44,091 nucleotides of DNA, taken from Elusimicrobiota bacterium. Its GTDB lineage: Bacteria; Elusimicrobiota; Elusimicrobia; UBA1565; UBA9628. Location of the stretch: positions 1-44,091 of the forward strand of contig JACRDQ010000025.1 of assembly GCA_016218545.1 (NCBI GenBank), given 5' to 3'. Of this stretch, positions 1 to 7,974 are shown one piece after another (positions within the stretch are counted from its first letter, which is position 1; the number at the start of each line of letters is the position of its first letter). A model generated the notes under the pieces. That model did not search any database and had not been told where the DNA came from. It was given only the letters and a program-made list of their open reading frames with translations. The translations under genes were made by a program, and so were the position numbers.

Positions 1-1
1 G

Positions 2-574
2 CTCACGGAGACCGGGCCCATCGCCTCCTCCTGCCCGAAGGGCCGCGGCCTGCACGTCCTGCCCCATGACGTCTTCGTGGAGGCGGCAGGGCCTTCCGGC
101 GAGCCGGTCCCGAAGGGCGGGACCGGCGAGATCCTGGTGACCGGCGGGAGGAACCCGTACCTCCCCCTCCTGCGCTTCCGCACGGGCGACTTCGGCAGGA
201 TCGAGCGCGGAAGGTGCGCCTGCGGAGACGCGGCCCCGAGGATCGTGGACCTGCTCGCGAGGCCCGCCGCGCTCTTCCGCTCGGACGAAGGCGTCGTGGT
301 CAACCCCATCGACCTCGCCCGGGCCCTCAGGCCCTTTCCCATCGTCCAGCACCAGTTCCTCCAGAGGAAGGACCGCTCCTGCCGGCTCGCCGTCAAGCTC
401 CCGCCCGGTCCGGGCCGCCTGGACCCCTCCGACCTCGAGAAAGCGCTGAGGAGGTTCCTCGGCCCGGGCCTGGACATATCGGTGGTCTTCGACCCGGAGC
501 TCGGGAAGGGCTCCCGGTCCTGGAAGGTCCACTCCTACCTGAGCGAACTGCCCCTGGCCCCGGACCGGACCTGA
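2..574 (+). CDS. PaaK-like AMP-forming acyl-CoA ligase, C-terminal part (5' truncated by window)
   Basis: The open frame runs in from the window edge and stops at TGA 572-574, so only the last ~190 residues are present. They match the end of the adenylate-forming superfamily in its phenylacetate-CoA ligase / coenzyme F390 synthetase branch. Visible are TETGPIA at the very start (ATP-binding A5-type motif), LLRFRTGDF (A7-type motif, ribose-binding Asp), a CxCGDAAPRI segment typical of PaaK relatives, and a C-terminal lid domain. Such enzymes activate a carboxylate through an acyl-AMP. The gene converges on the nitrogenase-like operon with only 21 bases between the two stop codons. A link to that operon is possible but not shown. 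The substrate cannot be read from this fragment. Confidence 0.75.
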   Translation, partial: LTETGPIASSCPKGRGLHVLPHDVFVEAAGPSGEPVPKGGTGEILVTGGRNPYLPLLRFRTGDFGRIERGRCACGDAAPRIVDLLARPAALFRSDEGVVVNPIDLARALRPFPIVQHQFLQRKDRSCRLAVKLPPGPGRLDPSDLEKALRRFLGPGLDISVVFDPELGKGSRSWKVHSYLSELPLAPDRT

Positions 575-595
575 TCCCCGGACCTCGCGGCCGCC

Positions 596-1438
596 TCAGA
601 GGGACGCGATCCGGTGTTGGCGCACGAAGGCCCAGAACTCGTCGTTGCCCATGGGCGCGGCCTTGGCCGAGCGCTTGGAGCGGCAGGCGGCCTCCACCGC
701 CTTCGCCAGAACGGCGAACTGGCGCGCCGCCTTGCTGGAGGGCGCGTGGGCCTGGACGGTCAGGCCGCGCTCCTCCGCCTCCATGATGAGGGGGTCGCGC
801 GGCACGGAACCGACGACCGCGACCCCGATCTTCTTGGCGAAGGAGGCGAGGTGCCCCTGCGGGGCGTCGTTGTGCCTGAGGTTGAAGATGATCCCTCCCA
901 CCGCGGCCGCGTCGTAGTAGGGACGCCGGGTCATGCGCGCGATGTTGTTGGCCGCGAAGAGGGAGGCCGGCTCCTCCGAGGAGATGATGAACACGCAGTT
1001 CCCCTTCCCGAAGCGAAGGGGCGCCACGAAGCCGCCGCAGACCAGGTCGCCGAGGACGTCGAAGAGCACGACGTCGTAGGAAGCCAGCTCCCGCGGGTGC
1101 TCCTCGAGGAACTGGCACAGGGTGGCCACGCCGCGGCCTCCGCAGCCCACGCCGGGCTCGGGCCCGCCGGTCTCCATGATGTCCACGCCCGACGGCGTCC
1201 TCGTGAGGAGCTCCGAGAAGCGCCGGCCGAACCTCCCTTCGACCATGTCCAGCATGGTCGGAGGCTTCTTGCCCGAGAGGAACCGCGTGGAGGTGTCGGT
1301 CTTGGGGTCGCAGCCCAACAGCAGGACCTTCCTTCCCCCGGCCGCGTACTGGGCGGCCAGGTGGGAGCACACCGTGGTCTTGCCCACCCCTCCCTTGCCG
1401 TAGAGGATGACGACCATCCGTCGGCGCGCGCTCTTCAT
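596..1438 (-). CDS. NifH-like ATP-dependent reductase (nitrogenase Fe-protein homologue)
   Basis: A 280-residue protein of the NifH/BchL/CfbC family, which uses MgATP to pass electrons from a subunit-bridging [4Fe-4S] cluster to a D/K-type partner. The P-loop GKGGVGKTT lies at residues 14-22 and GCDPKTDTS at 42-50. Both cluster cysteines are present: Cys99 in GGPEPGVGCGGRG and Cys134 in FDVLGDLVCGGF. Length is usual for the family. The ATG at 1438 overlaps the upstream gene's stop (ATGA), so translation is coupled; it is the last gene of the D-K-H operon. Family membership is secure. True nitrogen fixation is unlikely given the divergent partners and the absence of nifE/N/B here. By established knowledge, groundwater Elusimicrobia carry a nitrogenase-paralogue group proposed to reduce a tetrapyrrole; membership in that group is my inference. 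Confidence 0.9.
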   Translation of the reverse strand: MKSARRRMVVILYGKGGVGKTTVCSHLAAQYAAGGRKVLLLGCDPKTDTSTRFLSGKKPPTMLDMVEGRFGRRFSELLTRTPSGVDIMETGGPEPGVGCGGRGVATLCQFLEEHPRELASYDVVLFDVLGDLVCGGFVAPLRFGKGNCVFIISSEEPASLFAANNIARMTRRPYYDAAAVGGIIFNLRHNDAPQGHLASFAKKIGVAVVGSVPRDPLIMEAEERGLTVQAHAPSSKAARQFAVLAKAVEAACRSKRSAKAAPMGNDEFWAFVRQHRIASL

Positions 1439-2673
1439 CGTCGGTTCTCCTCGGCGGCTTCCTCGCGCAGGATCCTCCCTGCCAGCTCCTCGACCAAAGA
1501 CCGCCAGCCCGCGAAGCCCAGGAAGGGGCGCTCCACGACCGGGTGGTCCTCGTAGTTCGGATAGCCGAACGGCACGGCGATCCCCGCCGGGACGCTCCCC
1601 GCGCCCGCGGCCTGCCCCGCGGCGGGACGGCCGGACCCGATGACCAGGGGCCGGGCGTCGGCCTCCGGCAGCCGCGGGCCGTCCGGCTCGGACGCCGTCT
1701 CGAGCCCGAGGTCCGAGGCGAGGTTCAGGAGGCCGCGCCTGAGGTGCGGGTCGCAGACGCTCAGGACCGCGGTCCTCCCGCTCACGACGCGCACGACGTG
1801 CTCCTTCGTGTCCCGCACGGCCGCGGGGACCTCCCGACCCAGGAAGCGCTCGGCCTGCGCCTCCTTGCCCAGGGCCCCGGCCACGGCGCGCACGAAGGAC
1901 TCGGTCGCGGTCAGGCCGAGCGGGAGGTCGACCTCCACCACCCGGGCGGAGAGCCTCCTGCCGAGGACCCGGGCCGCGTCCCGGGCATAAGGCAGGCTGA
2001 GCAGCGCGGAGGCGGACGCGACCTTCCTCAGGTCCGCGGGGCCCGAGCCGGAGAGCCACACCGACGAGAGCTTCAATCCCAGGCCGGCGAGCAGGCGCTT
2101 GAGCTCGGCCAGGTTGGCCCGGTGGTCGGGCTCATCGCGGTCATAGAGGTAGCCCACGACCGCCACCGTGTCGCGCCGGCCGCGGCCGCGGGACAAGGGC
2201 AAGCCCCGAGCGAGGGCCGCGCAAGTCCTGGAGTAGCCCTCGAGCCAGTCTCCGGACAGGGACGCGGACGGGATGGGGCAGACGAGCCTGCCCGCGCGCC
2301 GGCCCGCCTCAGCGGCCACGGCGGCCAGAGGGAAGTTGAGGAGCTCATGGAAATCGAAGGAGGTCGCGAACACGACCTCGGCCTCCGGGTAGGCGCAGAC
2401 CCGGTCGAAGACTCCGGCGACCGCGGCCACGCGGTCCGAGGAGAGGCTCGTCACCTCCTCCATCCCGGTCCGGACCGCGGTATGGACCACGGCCGCCCTT
2501 CCCAGGGGCGGGATGAGGCGGCAGCGGATGTTGTGCCCGTACTGCATCTCGGCCTTGGTGAACACGCAGTAGGGCCCGTCCACCACCAGGAAAGAGCCCG
2601 GGATGGCGTCCACGGCGACGTAGACCCCGTTGAGGAAGGGCAGCGGCCGAGGGAGCTCTGCGTTCAGGTCCAT
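1435..2673 (-). CDS. Nitrogenase component 1-like protein, K/N-type subunit
   Basis: A 412-residue protein with the oxidoreductase/nitrogenase component 1 fold. Near the N-terminus VVDGPYC (Cys36) corresponds to the GPxGC cluster-ligand motif. The place of the second conserved ligand (STC) reads ATSFDF, so that cysteine is missing, and no cysteine precedes Cys36. The C-terminus has the family signature GYPNYEDHP followed by GFAG, as in NifK/NifN (GFPxxxxH...GYEG). Residues 150-330 are a Rossmann-like middle part. The ATG at 2673 lies 10 bases inside the D-like gene, and its stop overlaps the nifH-like start by 4 bases. The protein presumably forms a heterotetramer with the upstream product. 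With one cysteine left it could supply only a single ligand to a shared [4Fe-4S] cluster. The substrate is unknown. Confidence 0.82.
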   Translation of the reverse strand: MDLNAELPRPLPFLNGVYVAVDAIPGSFLVVDGPYCVFTKAEMQYGHNIRCRLIPPLGRAAVVHTAVRTGMEEVTSLSSDRVAAVAGVFDRVCAYPEAEVVFATSFDFHELLNFPLAAVAAEAGRRAGRLVCPIPSASLSGDWLEGYSRTCAALARGLPLSRGRGRRDTVAVVGYLYDRDEPDHRANLAELKRLLAGLGLKLSSVWLSGSGPADLRKVASASALLSLPYARDAARVLGRRLSARVVEVDLPLGLTATESFVRAVAGALGKEAQAERFLGREVPAAVRDTKEHVVRVVSGRTAVLSVCDPHLRRGLLNLASDLGLETASEPDGPRLPEADARPLVIGSGRPAAGQAAGAGSVPAGIAVPFGYPNYEDHPVVERPFLGFAGWRSLVEELAGRILREEAAEENRR

Positions 2674-4301
2674 GCTCTCAGGAACCCCCGGTGGGCCGGG
2701 AACGGCCGCGACGCGGCCGACCCGGCCAGGCGCATGCCCCCCTCCAGCAGGCCCGCGACCCCCACGGAGAAGGCGGTCTCGCAGAACCCCGCCACCCCGC
2801 AGGACTCCAGCCTGGGGTCGTGGTTGAAGTGCGTGAAGGCCAGGTCCGTCTCCTCCCGCAGGAGCGCGTCGAGCTCGCGCCTGGAGCCGAACGTCCTGAC
2901 GGGGCCGCGGCCGCCCAGGGCCCGGCCCGCCCGCGCCAGGACGAAGGTCCGCGTCTGGAAGCCCATCTCCTCCAGGAGACCGGTGACTGAGAACCCCGGG
3001 AAGGGCGCGCCCGAGGAGAGCATGCCCACGTCGGCCGCGTCGCCGATGACCGCGGCCCGCCACTTGCGGCACTCGGGCCGCACGCGGTCGAGGGTCCGGC
3101 GCGCTTCGCCGGCGAGGGACCATCCCCCTCTGAGGCCGAGGACCGCCCGGATGCGGTCGAGCCAGGCCTCGGTCCTCGCCAGGCCGAAGGGAGGATGGCA
3201 GCGGACCACCGAGAAGCCGGTCTCGAGGAACGGCTCGTCCGAGATCCTCTCCCACCCGGCCGGGTCGACCCAGACCAGGGCGGAGCAGGACTCGATGCCG
3301 GGCAGGCTGGCGAGCGCGACCTCGGGGTAGACGAACCCCGCGACCTCAAGCCCCAGGCCGGACAGGAGCCGGACCGCCTCCAGCCGGGACCCGGCCGAGC
3401 CTCCTCCCGCCAGGACGACCTTGGCCGGGTCCCTCCTGGGGCGGAACCGGACCTTGCCGAGCATGCTCCTGACGATGTCCGTGACCGAGCGTCCGGAGTC
3501 CCGGGTCTTGGAGGTCCAGTAGATGGGCACGCCGTGCCGCTTCTCGGCCCTGGCGATGAGGGGCCGCGGGTCCTCGCCGAGGAGCTCCGGCAGGCAGGTC
3601 GAGTTGACCTGGACGCAGTCCGGCCTGAGGTCCGTCAGCGCGGCCTCGAGGCTGCGCTCGAGCCTGCGCAGGCTGCCTCCTCCGGTCACGTCCCGGTCGT
3701 CGACGCCGGTCTGCACGTCGCTGACGCCGCCCGGGTCCGCCTCGGAGCTGTCCGCGAAATACCGGAGGCCGGCAAGGTCGTGCTCCACCGTGTTGTAGCG
3801 GCATTCCCAACTGCCGTGGTTCACCTTCACGCAGCGCCGGCCCAGGCGCACCTCCTGGTCGAGGAAGTCGTTCTTGGGGTAGACGAATTTCCACCAGTCA
3901 GGGGAATGGTCCGCGAGCCGGAAGTAGCGTTCGAGCCTCGTCGCCGGTCTGGTCCCCCCGCAGTCGACGTAGTCGAGCGCGTCCTCCGAGAGCTTGGCCA
4001 GGAGCCCGCCGAAGCCCAGGCGCGCCAGGCAGCGGAACAGGGCCTGGGCCCTGCCCCCGGACTGCGCGACCGCGGTCTCTCCCCCGCGCAGGTTCAGGCC
4101 CAGGGTCTTGGAGGAGAAGAGACAGGCGGCCGCGCCCTGCCCGGCCGGGACCGCCTCGAAGAAGAGGCGCCGGCTCCCCCGGACCAGGGCGAACTCGAGG
4201 CGCTCATCGGAGAACGTGACGTCCTCCAAGCGCCAGCCCGGGGCCGCCCGGACGACCTGGCGCCTGAGGAAGACAAGCCCCGCCCTGCCCGGTCTCCTCA
4301 T
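2664..4301 (-). CDS. Nitrogenase component 1-like protein, D/N-type subunit
   Basis: First gene of the operon, 545 residues. After a ~110-residue N-terminal extension of unknown nature come three cysteines placed like the ligands in NifD/BchN: Cys114 (VDCGG), Cys167 (NHGSWEC, cf. HGPxGC) and Cys236 (VNSTCLPELLGED, cf. STCxxxxxGDD). DVTGGG at 204-209 matches the DVxFGG strand before the STC loop. No obvious counterpart of the FeMo-cofactor histidine is seen near the C-terminus, where HFNHDPRLESCGVAGFC occurs instead. The catalytic subunit is therefore unlikely to hold a FeMo-type cofactor and more likely binds an organic substrate, as chlorophyllide- and F430-pathway relatives do. This is inference. 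The gene starts at ATG 4301 with a -10-like TAAGAT 6 nt upstream and no Shine-Dalgarno sequence. Confidence 0.82.
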   Translation of the reverse strand: MRRPGRAGLVFLRRQVVRAAPGWRLEDVTFSDERLEFALVRGSRRLFFEAVPAGQGAAACLFSSKTLGLNLRGGETAVAQSGGRAQALFRCLARLGFGGLLAKLSEDALDYVDCGGTRPATRLERYFRLADHSPDWWKFVYPKNDFLDQEVRLGRRCVKVNHGSWECRYNTVEHDLAGLRYFADSSEADPGGVSDVQTGVDDRDVTGGGSLRRLERSLEAALTDLRPDCVQVNSTCLPELLGEDPRPLIARAEKRHGVPIYWTSKTRDSGRSVTDIVRSMLGKVRFRPRRDPAKVVLAGGGSAGSRLEAVRLLSGLGLEVAGFVYPEVALASLPGIESCSALVWVDPAGWERISDEPFLETGFSVVRCHPPFGLARTEAWLDRIRAVLGLRGGWSLAGEARRTLDRVRPECRKWRAAVIGDAADVGMLSSGAPFPGFSVTGLLEEMGFQTRTFVLARAGRALGGRGPVRTFGSRRELDALLREETDLAFTHFNHDPRLESCGVAGFCETAFSVGVAGLLEGGMRLAGSAASRPFPAHRGFLRAWT

Positions 4302-4307
4302 GCGGGA

Positions 4308-4313
4308 ATCTTA
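4308..4313 (-). promoter_or_regulatory. -10 element of a probable leaderless promoter (nitrogenase-like operon)
   Basis: On the minus strand TGATAAGAT reads as an extended -10 (TGn plus TAAGAT) ending 6 nt before the ATG at 4301. The six bases between (TCCCGC) hold no ribosome binding site. Transcription would start at or next to the A of the ATG. No convincing -35 was seen. Confidence 0.55.
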
Positions 4314-4359
4314 TCAAACCTGGCGGCGCCCCGTTGATGACGCCGGGCAGCAGGGCCGG

Positions 4360-5109
4360 CTACTTCGCCAGCCTGGCGGTCTTGACGAAGTCGAGCTTGG
4401 GGAAGTCCTTCTTCAGGTACGGGTCGCCCTCGCCCTGCAACCTGCCCTGGTCCGGGCAGTGTCCGCCGAAGTCGGGCATGTCGCCGTAGCCGTCGTAGAG
4501 CTTGTCGACGACCTCCATGCCCTTGACCACCCGGCCGAAGGGCGGGAAGCCCTGCCCGTCGAGGGCGGCGTTGTTGCCGTAGTTGATGAAGAGCTGGGTG
4601 GTCCGGGTGTTGGGGCCGGCCATGGCGTAGGTCACGGTGCCCCGGGCGTTGGTGTTCTTGACCGGGTCGTCCATGATGCGCGCCTGGCGCCAGGCCGCGT
4701 TGACCGCGGGCGTGCCGTGGATCCCGAACTGGACCATGAAGCCCTTGACCACGCGGAAGAAGCTGACGCCGTCGAAGTAGCCCGCCCTGACCAGGTTGTA
4801 GAACCGGTCCGCGCCCAGAGGCGCCCAGTCGCGGTTCACCTCGATGACGAACTCGCCCTTGGTCGTGACGAACTTGGCGCGGAACACGTCCGGCGCCTTC
4901 TCGACCGCCTTCTCGGGGGATAAGAGGGCCTTCGGGTCCGGGGCGTCGGCCTTGGCCTTGGCCTCATCGGCTTTCTTGGCCGGGGCGGGCTTGGCGGGCT
5001 CGGACTTCTTCGGGGGGTCCGCTTTCACGGGTTCGGCCGCGGCGAGCGTTCGAGCGCCGGCAGCGGCCAGGGCGAGGACGGCCACGGAGAGGAACAGGGT
5101 CTTCTTCAT
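4360..5109 (-). CDS. Secreted cyclophilin-type peptidyl-prolyl cis-trans isomerase
   Basis: A 249-residue protein: signal peptide (MKKTLFLSVAVLALAAAGA, residues ~1-25), a Lys/Ala/Pro-rich linker (~26-70) and a cyclophilin domain (~76-245). Family features include GEFVIEVNRDWAP, NLVRAGYFDGVSFFRVVKGF, MVQFG, TVTYAMAG and TTQLFINYGNN, so the FFRV catalytic Arg and the substrate-pocket segments are present. It would catalyse prolyl isomerisation of proteins in the periplasm. It stands alone between the nitrogenase-like operon (58 bases to its left) and glgX; all three are on the minus strand, each with its own -10-like element. The start at 5109 is fixed by the signal peptide; no Shine-Dalgarno is present. 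Confidence 0.92.
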   Translation of the reverse strand: MKKTLFLSVAVLALAAAGARTLAAAEPVKADPPKKSEPAKPAPAKKADEAKAKADAPDPKALLSPEKAVEKAPDVFRAKFVTTKGEFVIEVNRDWAPLGADRFYNLVRAGYFDGVSFFRVVKGFMVQFGIHGTPAVNAAWRQARIMDDPVKNTNARGTVTYAMAGPNTRTTQLFINYGNNAALDGQGFPPFGRVVKGMEVVDKLYDGYGDMPDFGGHCPDQGRLQGEGDPYLKKDFPKLDFVKTARLAK

Positions 5110-5115
5110 GGGAGA

Positions 5116-5121
5116 AGTCTA
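5116..5121 (-). promoter_or_regulatory. -10 element of a probable leaderless promoter (cyclophilin gene)
   Basis: TAGACT on the minus strand lies exactly 6 nt before the ATG at 5109. The spacer TCTCCC is not a ribosome binding site. Same geometry as other starts in the window. Confidence 0.5.
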
Positions 5122-5175
5122 AGAAATCGCCCCGGAGCCGGTCAACCCGACTGAGCCCGCTCGTCGGACACAGGG

Positions 5176-7254
5176 TCAGGCGGTGAGGACGACCACGCTG
5201 CGGCTGTTGGCGAGGTAGCGCCCCTGGGGGTCGAGCGCGACCTCCCGGCCGGGATCCGCGAAATCCGGCCCTGGGGCGAGGCTCGTGTCGACGACGCGCC
5301 GCCAGGGCTTGCCGTTGGGAGCGGGCGGCAGGACCACGTCCTGGAGCTGGTGGTCGAAGTTGTAGAGGAAGAGGAGCGGCCCCTCGAGCATGAAGACCGC
5401 GGTCCGCGCCTCGGGGTCGTCCCAGCGCGGATGGCGTCCGTCCGGGCCGAACCAGGCGATGTCGGGGACCTGGCAGCCGTCCTCGTCGTGCCCGACGAGG
5501 AAGCGCCGGCGCTGCAGCACGGGGAAGCGCCGGGTCATGGCGACGGCCTTGCGCACGAAGATGGTGAAGTCGCCGTTGCGCAGGGCCAGCTCCCAGTCGA
5601 ACCAGGAGAGCGGGTTGTCCTGGCAGTAGGCGTTGTTGTTCCCGGACTGGGTGCGGAGGAACTCGTCGCCCCCGAGGATCATGGGCGTCCCGCAGGAGAA
5701 GAGCAGGGTGCAGACCTGGTTCTTGGCCAGCCGCCGGCGCAGGTCCGCGATCCCGCGGTCCGGCGTCGGCCCCTCGGCCCCGCAGTTCCAGGAGTTGTTG
5801 TCGCTGGTCCCGTCCCGGTTGTCCTCGCCGTTGGCCTCGTTGTGCTTGGCGTCGTAGGCGTAGAGGTCGTGCAGGGTGAAGCCGTCGTGGCAGGTGAGGA
5901 AGTTGATGCTGTTGTGCGCCGAGCGGCCGTCCTCGCTGTAGAGGTCGGCCGAGCCCGTGATGCGCCAGCCGACCTCGCGGAGCATGCCGCCGTCGCCCTT
6001 GCCGAAGCGCCGCATGGCGTCCCGGAAGCGGCCGTTCCACTCCGACCAGTCCACGGGGAAGTTGCCCACTTGGCAGGTCCCCAGGTCCCAGGGCTCGGCG
6101 ATGAGCTTGGCGGAGCTGAGGACCGGGTCCTGGGAGACGGCCGTGAAGAAGGCCGAGTACTTGTCGTAGCCCCCGGACTCGCGCCCCAGCACCGAGGCCA
6201 GGTCGAACCGGAAGCCGTCCACCCGCATGACCTCGACCCAGTAGCGCAGGGAGTCCATGATGAGCCGCACGACCGCGGGGTCGCCGGCGTTGAGGCTGTT
6301 GCCGCAGCCCGTATAGTTGTGGTAGTAGCGGCCCGGCGCCTCGGCCGGCCCCGAGAGGCTGTAGTAGCTCGGGTTGTCGATGCCCCGCAGGGAGAGCGTG
6401 GGCCCGAGCTCGTTGCCTTCGCCGGTGTGGTTGTAGACCACGTCCAGGATGACCTCGATGCCGGCGCGGTGGAGCTCCCGCACGAGGGTCTTGAACTCCG
6501 CGACCTGGCAGCCCGGCTTGCGGCCCGCGGCGTAGGAGGACTCCGGCGCGAAGAACCCGACCGTGTTGTAGCCCCAGTAGTTCGTGAGGCCCTTCTCGCG
6601 AAGATAGTCCTCGACATAGTGCTCGTGCACCGGAAGGAGCTCGACCGCGTTGACGCCGAGGTCCTTCAAGTGCGGGATGCGGTCGCTGAAGCCCGGATAG
6701 GTGCCCGGGTGCCTGACCCCGGAGTTCCGGTTGGCCGTGAACCCCTTGAGGTGCACCTCGTAGATGATGAGGCTCTCGAGGGGGATCTGGGGCCGCTCGA
6801 TGCCCTGCCAGTCGAAGGCGTCGTCGACCACGATGCTCTTGGGCACGAGGCGGCAGTTGTCGCGCTCATCGAGGCTGAGGTCCCGGGCCGGGGAGGCCGG
6901 GTCGTAGGAGAGCAGGCAGTTCCGCGAGTTGCGGAACTTGCCCGTCAGCGCCTTGGCGTACGGGTCCATGAGCAGCTTGGTGGAGTTGAAGCGCAGCCCC
7001 CTCTCGGGCTGGAACGGGCCGTGCACCCGCCAGCCGTAGAGCTGACCCGCCTTGGCCCCGCGGACGAAGACGTGCCAGACGTAGCGCGTCCGGTGCTCCA
7101 CCCGGATGACCTGGGACGGGTCGGCGTCCGGCGCGTCGAAGAGGACGAGCTCCACCCCTTCGGCGTTCTTCGAGTATAGGGCGAAGTTGACTCCCTCGGC
7201 GGACAAAGTCGCGCCGAGAGGATAGAAATGTCCGGGAGTCGCGGCCAGGGGCAT
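5176..7254 (-). CDS. glgX: Glycogen debranching enzyme GlgX / isoamylase-type (GH13)
   Basis: A 692-residue enzyme that hydrolyses alpha-1,6 branches of (phosphorylase-trimmed) glycogen. An N-terminal beta-sandwich (CBM48, ~8-110) carries the family hallmark YGWRVHGPF. The GH13 barrel follows with its four conserved regions: DVVYNHTGEG (271-280), RVDGFRFDLASV with nucleophile Asp351, LIAEPWDLG with acid/base Glu387, and NFLTCHDGFTLHDL with Asp457. A C-terminal beta domain ends the protein. Length is typical of GlgX/TreX. No other glycogen genes are nearby, so it is transcribed alone. The ATG at 7254 has TACAAT 10 nt upstream and no clear Shine-Dalgarno. Confidence 0.95.
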   Translation of the reverse strand: MPLAATPGHFYPLGATLSAEGVNFALYSKNAEGVELVLFDAPDADPSQVIRVEHRTRYVWHVFVRGAKAGQLYGWRVHGPFQPERGLRFNSTKLLMDPYAKALTGKFRNSRNCLLSYDPASPARDLSLDERDNCRLVPKSIVVDDAFDWQGIERPQIPLESLIIYEVHLKGFTANRNSGVRHPGTYPGFSDRIPHLKDLGVNAVELLPVHEHYVEDYLREKGLTNYWGYNTVGFFAPESSYAAGRKPGCQVAEFKTLVRELHRAGIEVILDVVYNHTGEGNELGPTLSLRGIDNPSYYSLSGPAEAPGRYYHNYTGCGNSLNAGDPAVVRLIMDSLRYWVEVMRVDGFRFDLASVLGRESGGYDKYSAFFTAVSQDPVLSSAKLIAEPWDLGTCQVGNFPVDWSEWNGRFRDAMRRFGKGDGGMLREVGWRITGSADLYSEDGRSAHNSINFLTCHDGFTLHDLYAYDAKHNEANGEDNRDGTSDNNSWNCGAEGPTPDRGIADLRRRLAKNQVCTLLFSCGTPMILGGDEFLRTQSGNNNAYCQDNPLSWFDWELALRNGDFTIFVRKAVAMTRRFPVLQRRRFLVGHDEDGCQVPDIAWFGPDGRHPRWDDPEARTAVFMLEGPLLFLYNFDHQLQDVVLPPAPNGKPWRRVVDTSLAPGPDFADPGREVALDPQGRYLANSRSVVVLTA

Positions 7255-7264
7255 GAGCGGCTAG

Positions 7265-7270
7265 ATTGTA
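7265..7270 (-). promoter_or_regulatory. -10-like element upstream of glgX
   Basis: TACAAT on the minus strand, 10 nt before the ATG at 7254, implying a leader of only a few bases. No -35 is evident. Confidence 0.4.
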
Positions 7271-7339
7271 GCTTATCGGACCCCGAATCCGTCCGGACGG
7301 CCCCGCGTCTAAAAGGTGGCGGCAGCTCGGGAGGAATGC

Positions 7340-7897
7340 ATGGCGGCGACTTTGTCGGCGATGGTGGAGCTCGGCAGCACGGCCCCGGCCTTCTCGCTGC
7401 CGGACGTGACGTGGGGCAGCCAGGTCGCGCTCTCGGACTTCACCGGCTTCAAGGGGCTGCTGGTCATCTTCCTCAGCCGCCACTGCCCGTATGTCCAGCA
7501 CGTCAAGACCGAGCTGGGGCGCCTGGGCCGCGACTACGCGGGCCGCGGCCTGGCCATCGTCGGCATCGCCTCCAACGACGTCAGGTCCTATCCCGACGAC
7601 GCGCCCGGACGCCTCAAGGAGCTGGCCGCGTCGGAGGGGTGGCGCTTCCCGGTCCTCTTCGACGAGACGCAGGAGGTGGCCCGGGCCTATCACGCCGCCT
7701 GCACCCCGGATTACTTCCTCTACGACCGCGATTTCAAGCTCGTCTACCGCGGCCAGCTCGACTCGAGCCGGCCGGGCAACGGCGTGCCGGTCACCGGCTC
7801 GGACCTGAGGGCCGCGGCGAGCGCCCTCCTCGCGGGCCAGCCCATCCCGAGAGGCCAGAGGCCCAGCTTGGGCTGCAGCATCAAATGGCGGCCGTGA
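7340..7897 (+). CDS. Thioredoxin-fold redoxin (AhpC/TSA-like, PRX-like family)
   Basis: A 185-residue cytoplasmic thioredoxin-fold protein. TAPAFSLPDV at the N-terminus and the active-site segment SRHCPYVQHVK (Cys49) place it with redoxin proteins annotated as 'thioredoxin family / PRX-like', in which a single peroxidatic-type Cys is followed by P-Y/F-V rather than a CXXC pair. A cis-Pro loop (CTPDYFLYD), the DGxL-like strand FKLVYRGQLD and a C-terminal helix follow. The expected activity is peroxide or disulfide chemistry; the substrate is unknown. The ATG at 7340 was chosen because GGGAGGA (7329-7335) sits just upstream; a GTG at 7316 lacks one. The gene ends in convergence with the Trp-rich gene. 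Confidence 0.85.
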   Translation: MAATLSAMVELGSTAPAFSLPDVTWGSQVALSDFTGFKGLLVIFLSRHCPYVQHVKTELGRLGRDYAGRGLAIVGIASNDVRSYPDDAPGRLKELAASEGWRFPVLFDETQEVARAYHAACTPDYFLYDRDFKLVYRGQLDSSRPGNGVPVTGSDLRAAASALLAGQPIPRGQRPSLGCSIKWRP

Positions 7898-7901
7898 AGA
7901 C

Positions 7902-7925
7902 CGGAGGCCGGGCCCCGGCCTTCCG
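7902..7925. terminator. Hairpin between convergent genes
   Basis: CGGA-GGCCGG pairs with CCGGCC-TTCCG (10 pairs, one bulged T, 3-nt loop) just after the redoxin stop and before the stop of the opposing gene. No T-tract follows. A bidirectional terminator is likely by position. Confidence 0.4.
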
Positions 7926-7974
7926 AGCGACGGGAAGGTCGGGAGCCCGGCCCCTCAGAATCCGCTGACGGCGT

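Noticed and set aside
596..4301. Nitrogen fixation (true NifHDK)
   Set aside because: The K-like subunit lacks two of three P-cluster cysteines, no FeMo-cofactor His region is seen in the D-like subunit, and no nifE/N/B genes are present in the window.
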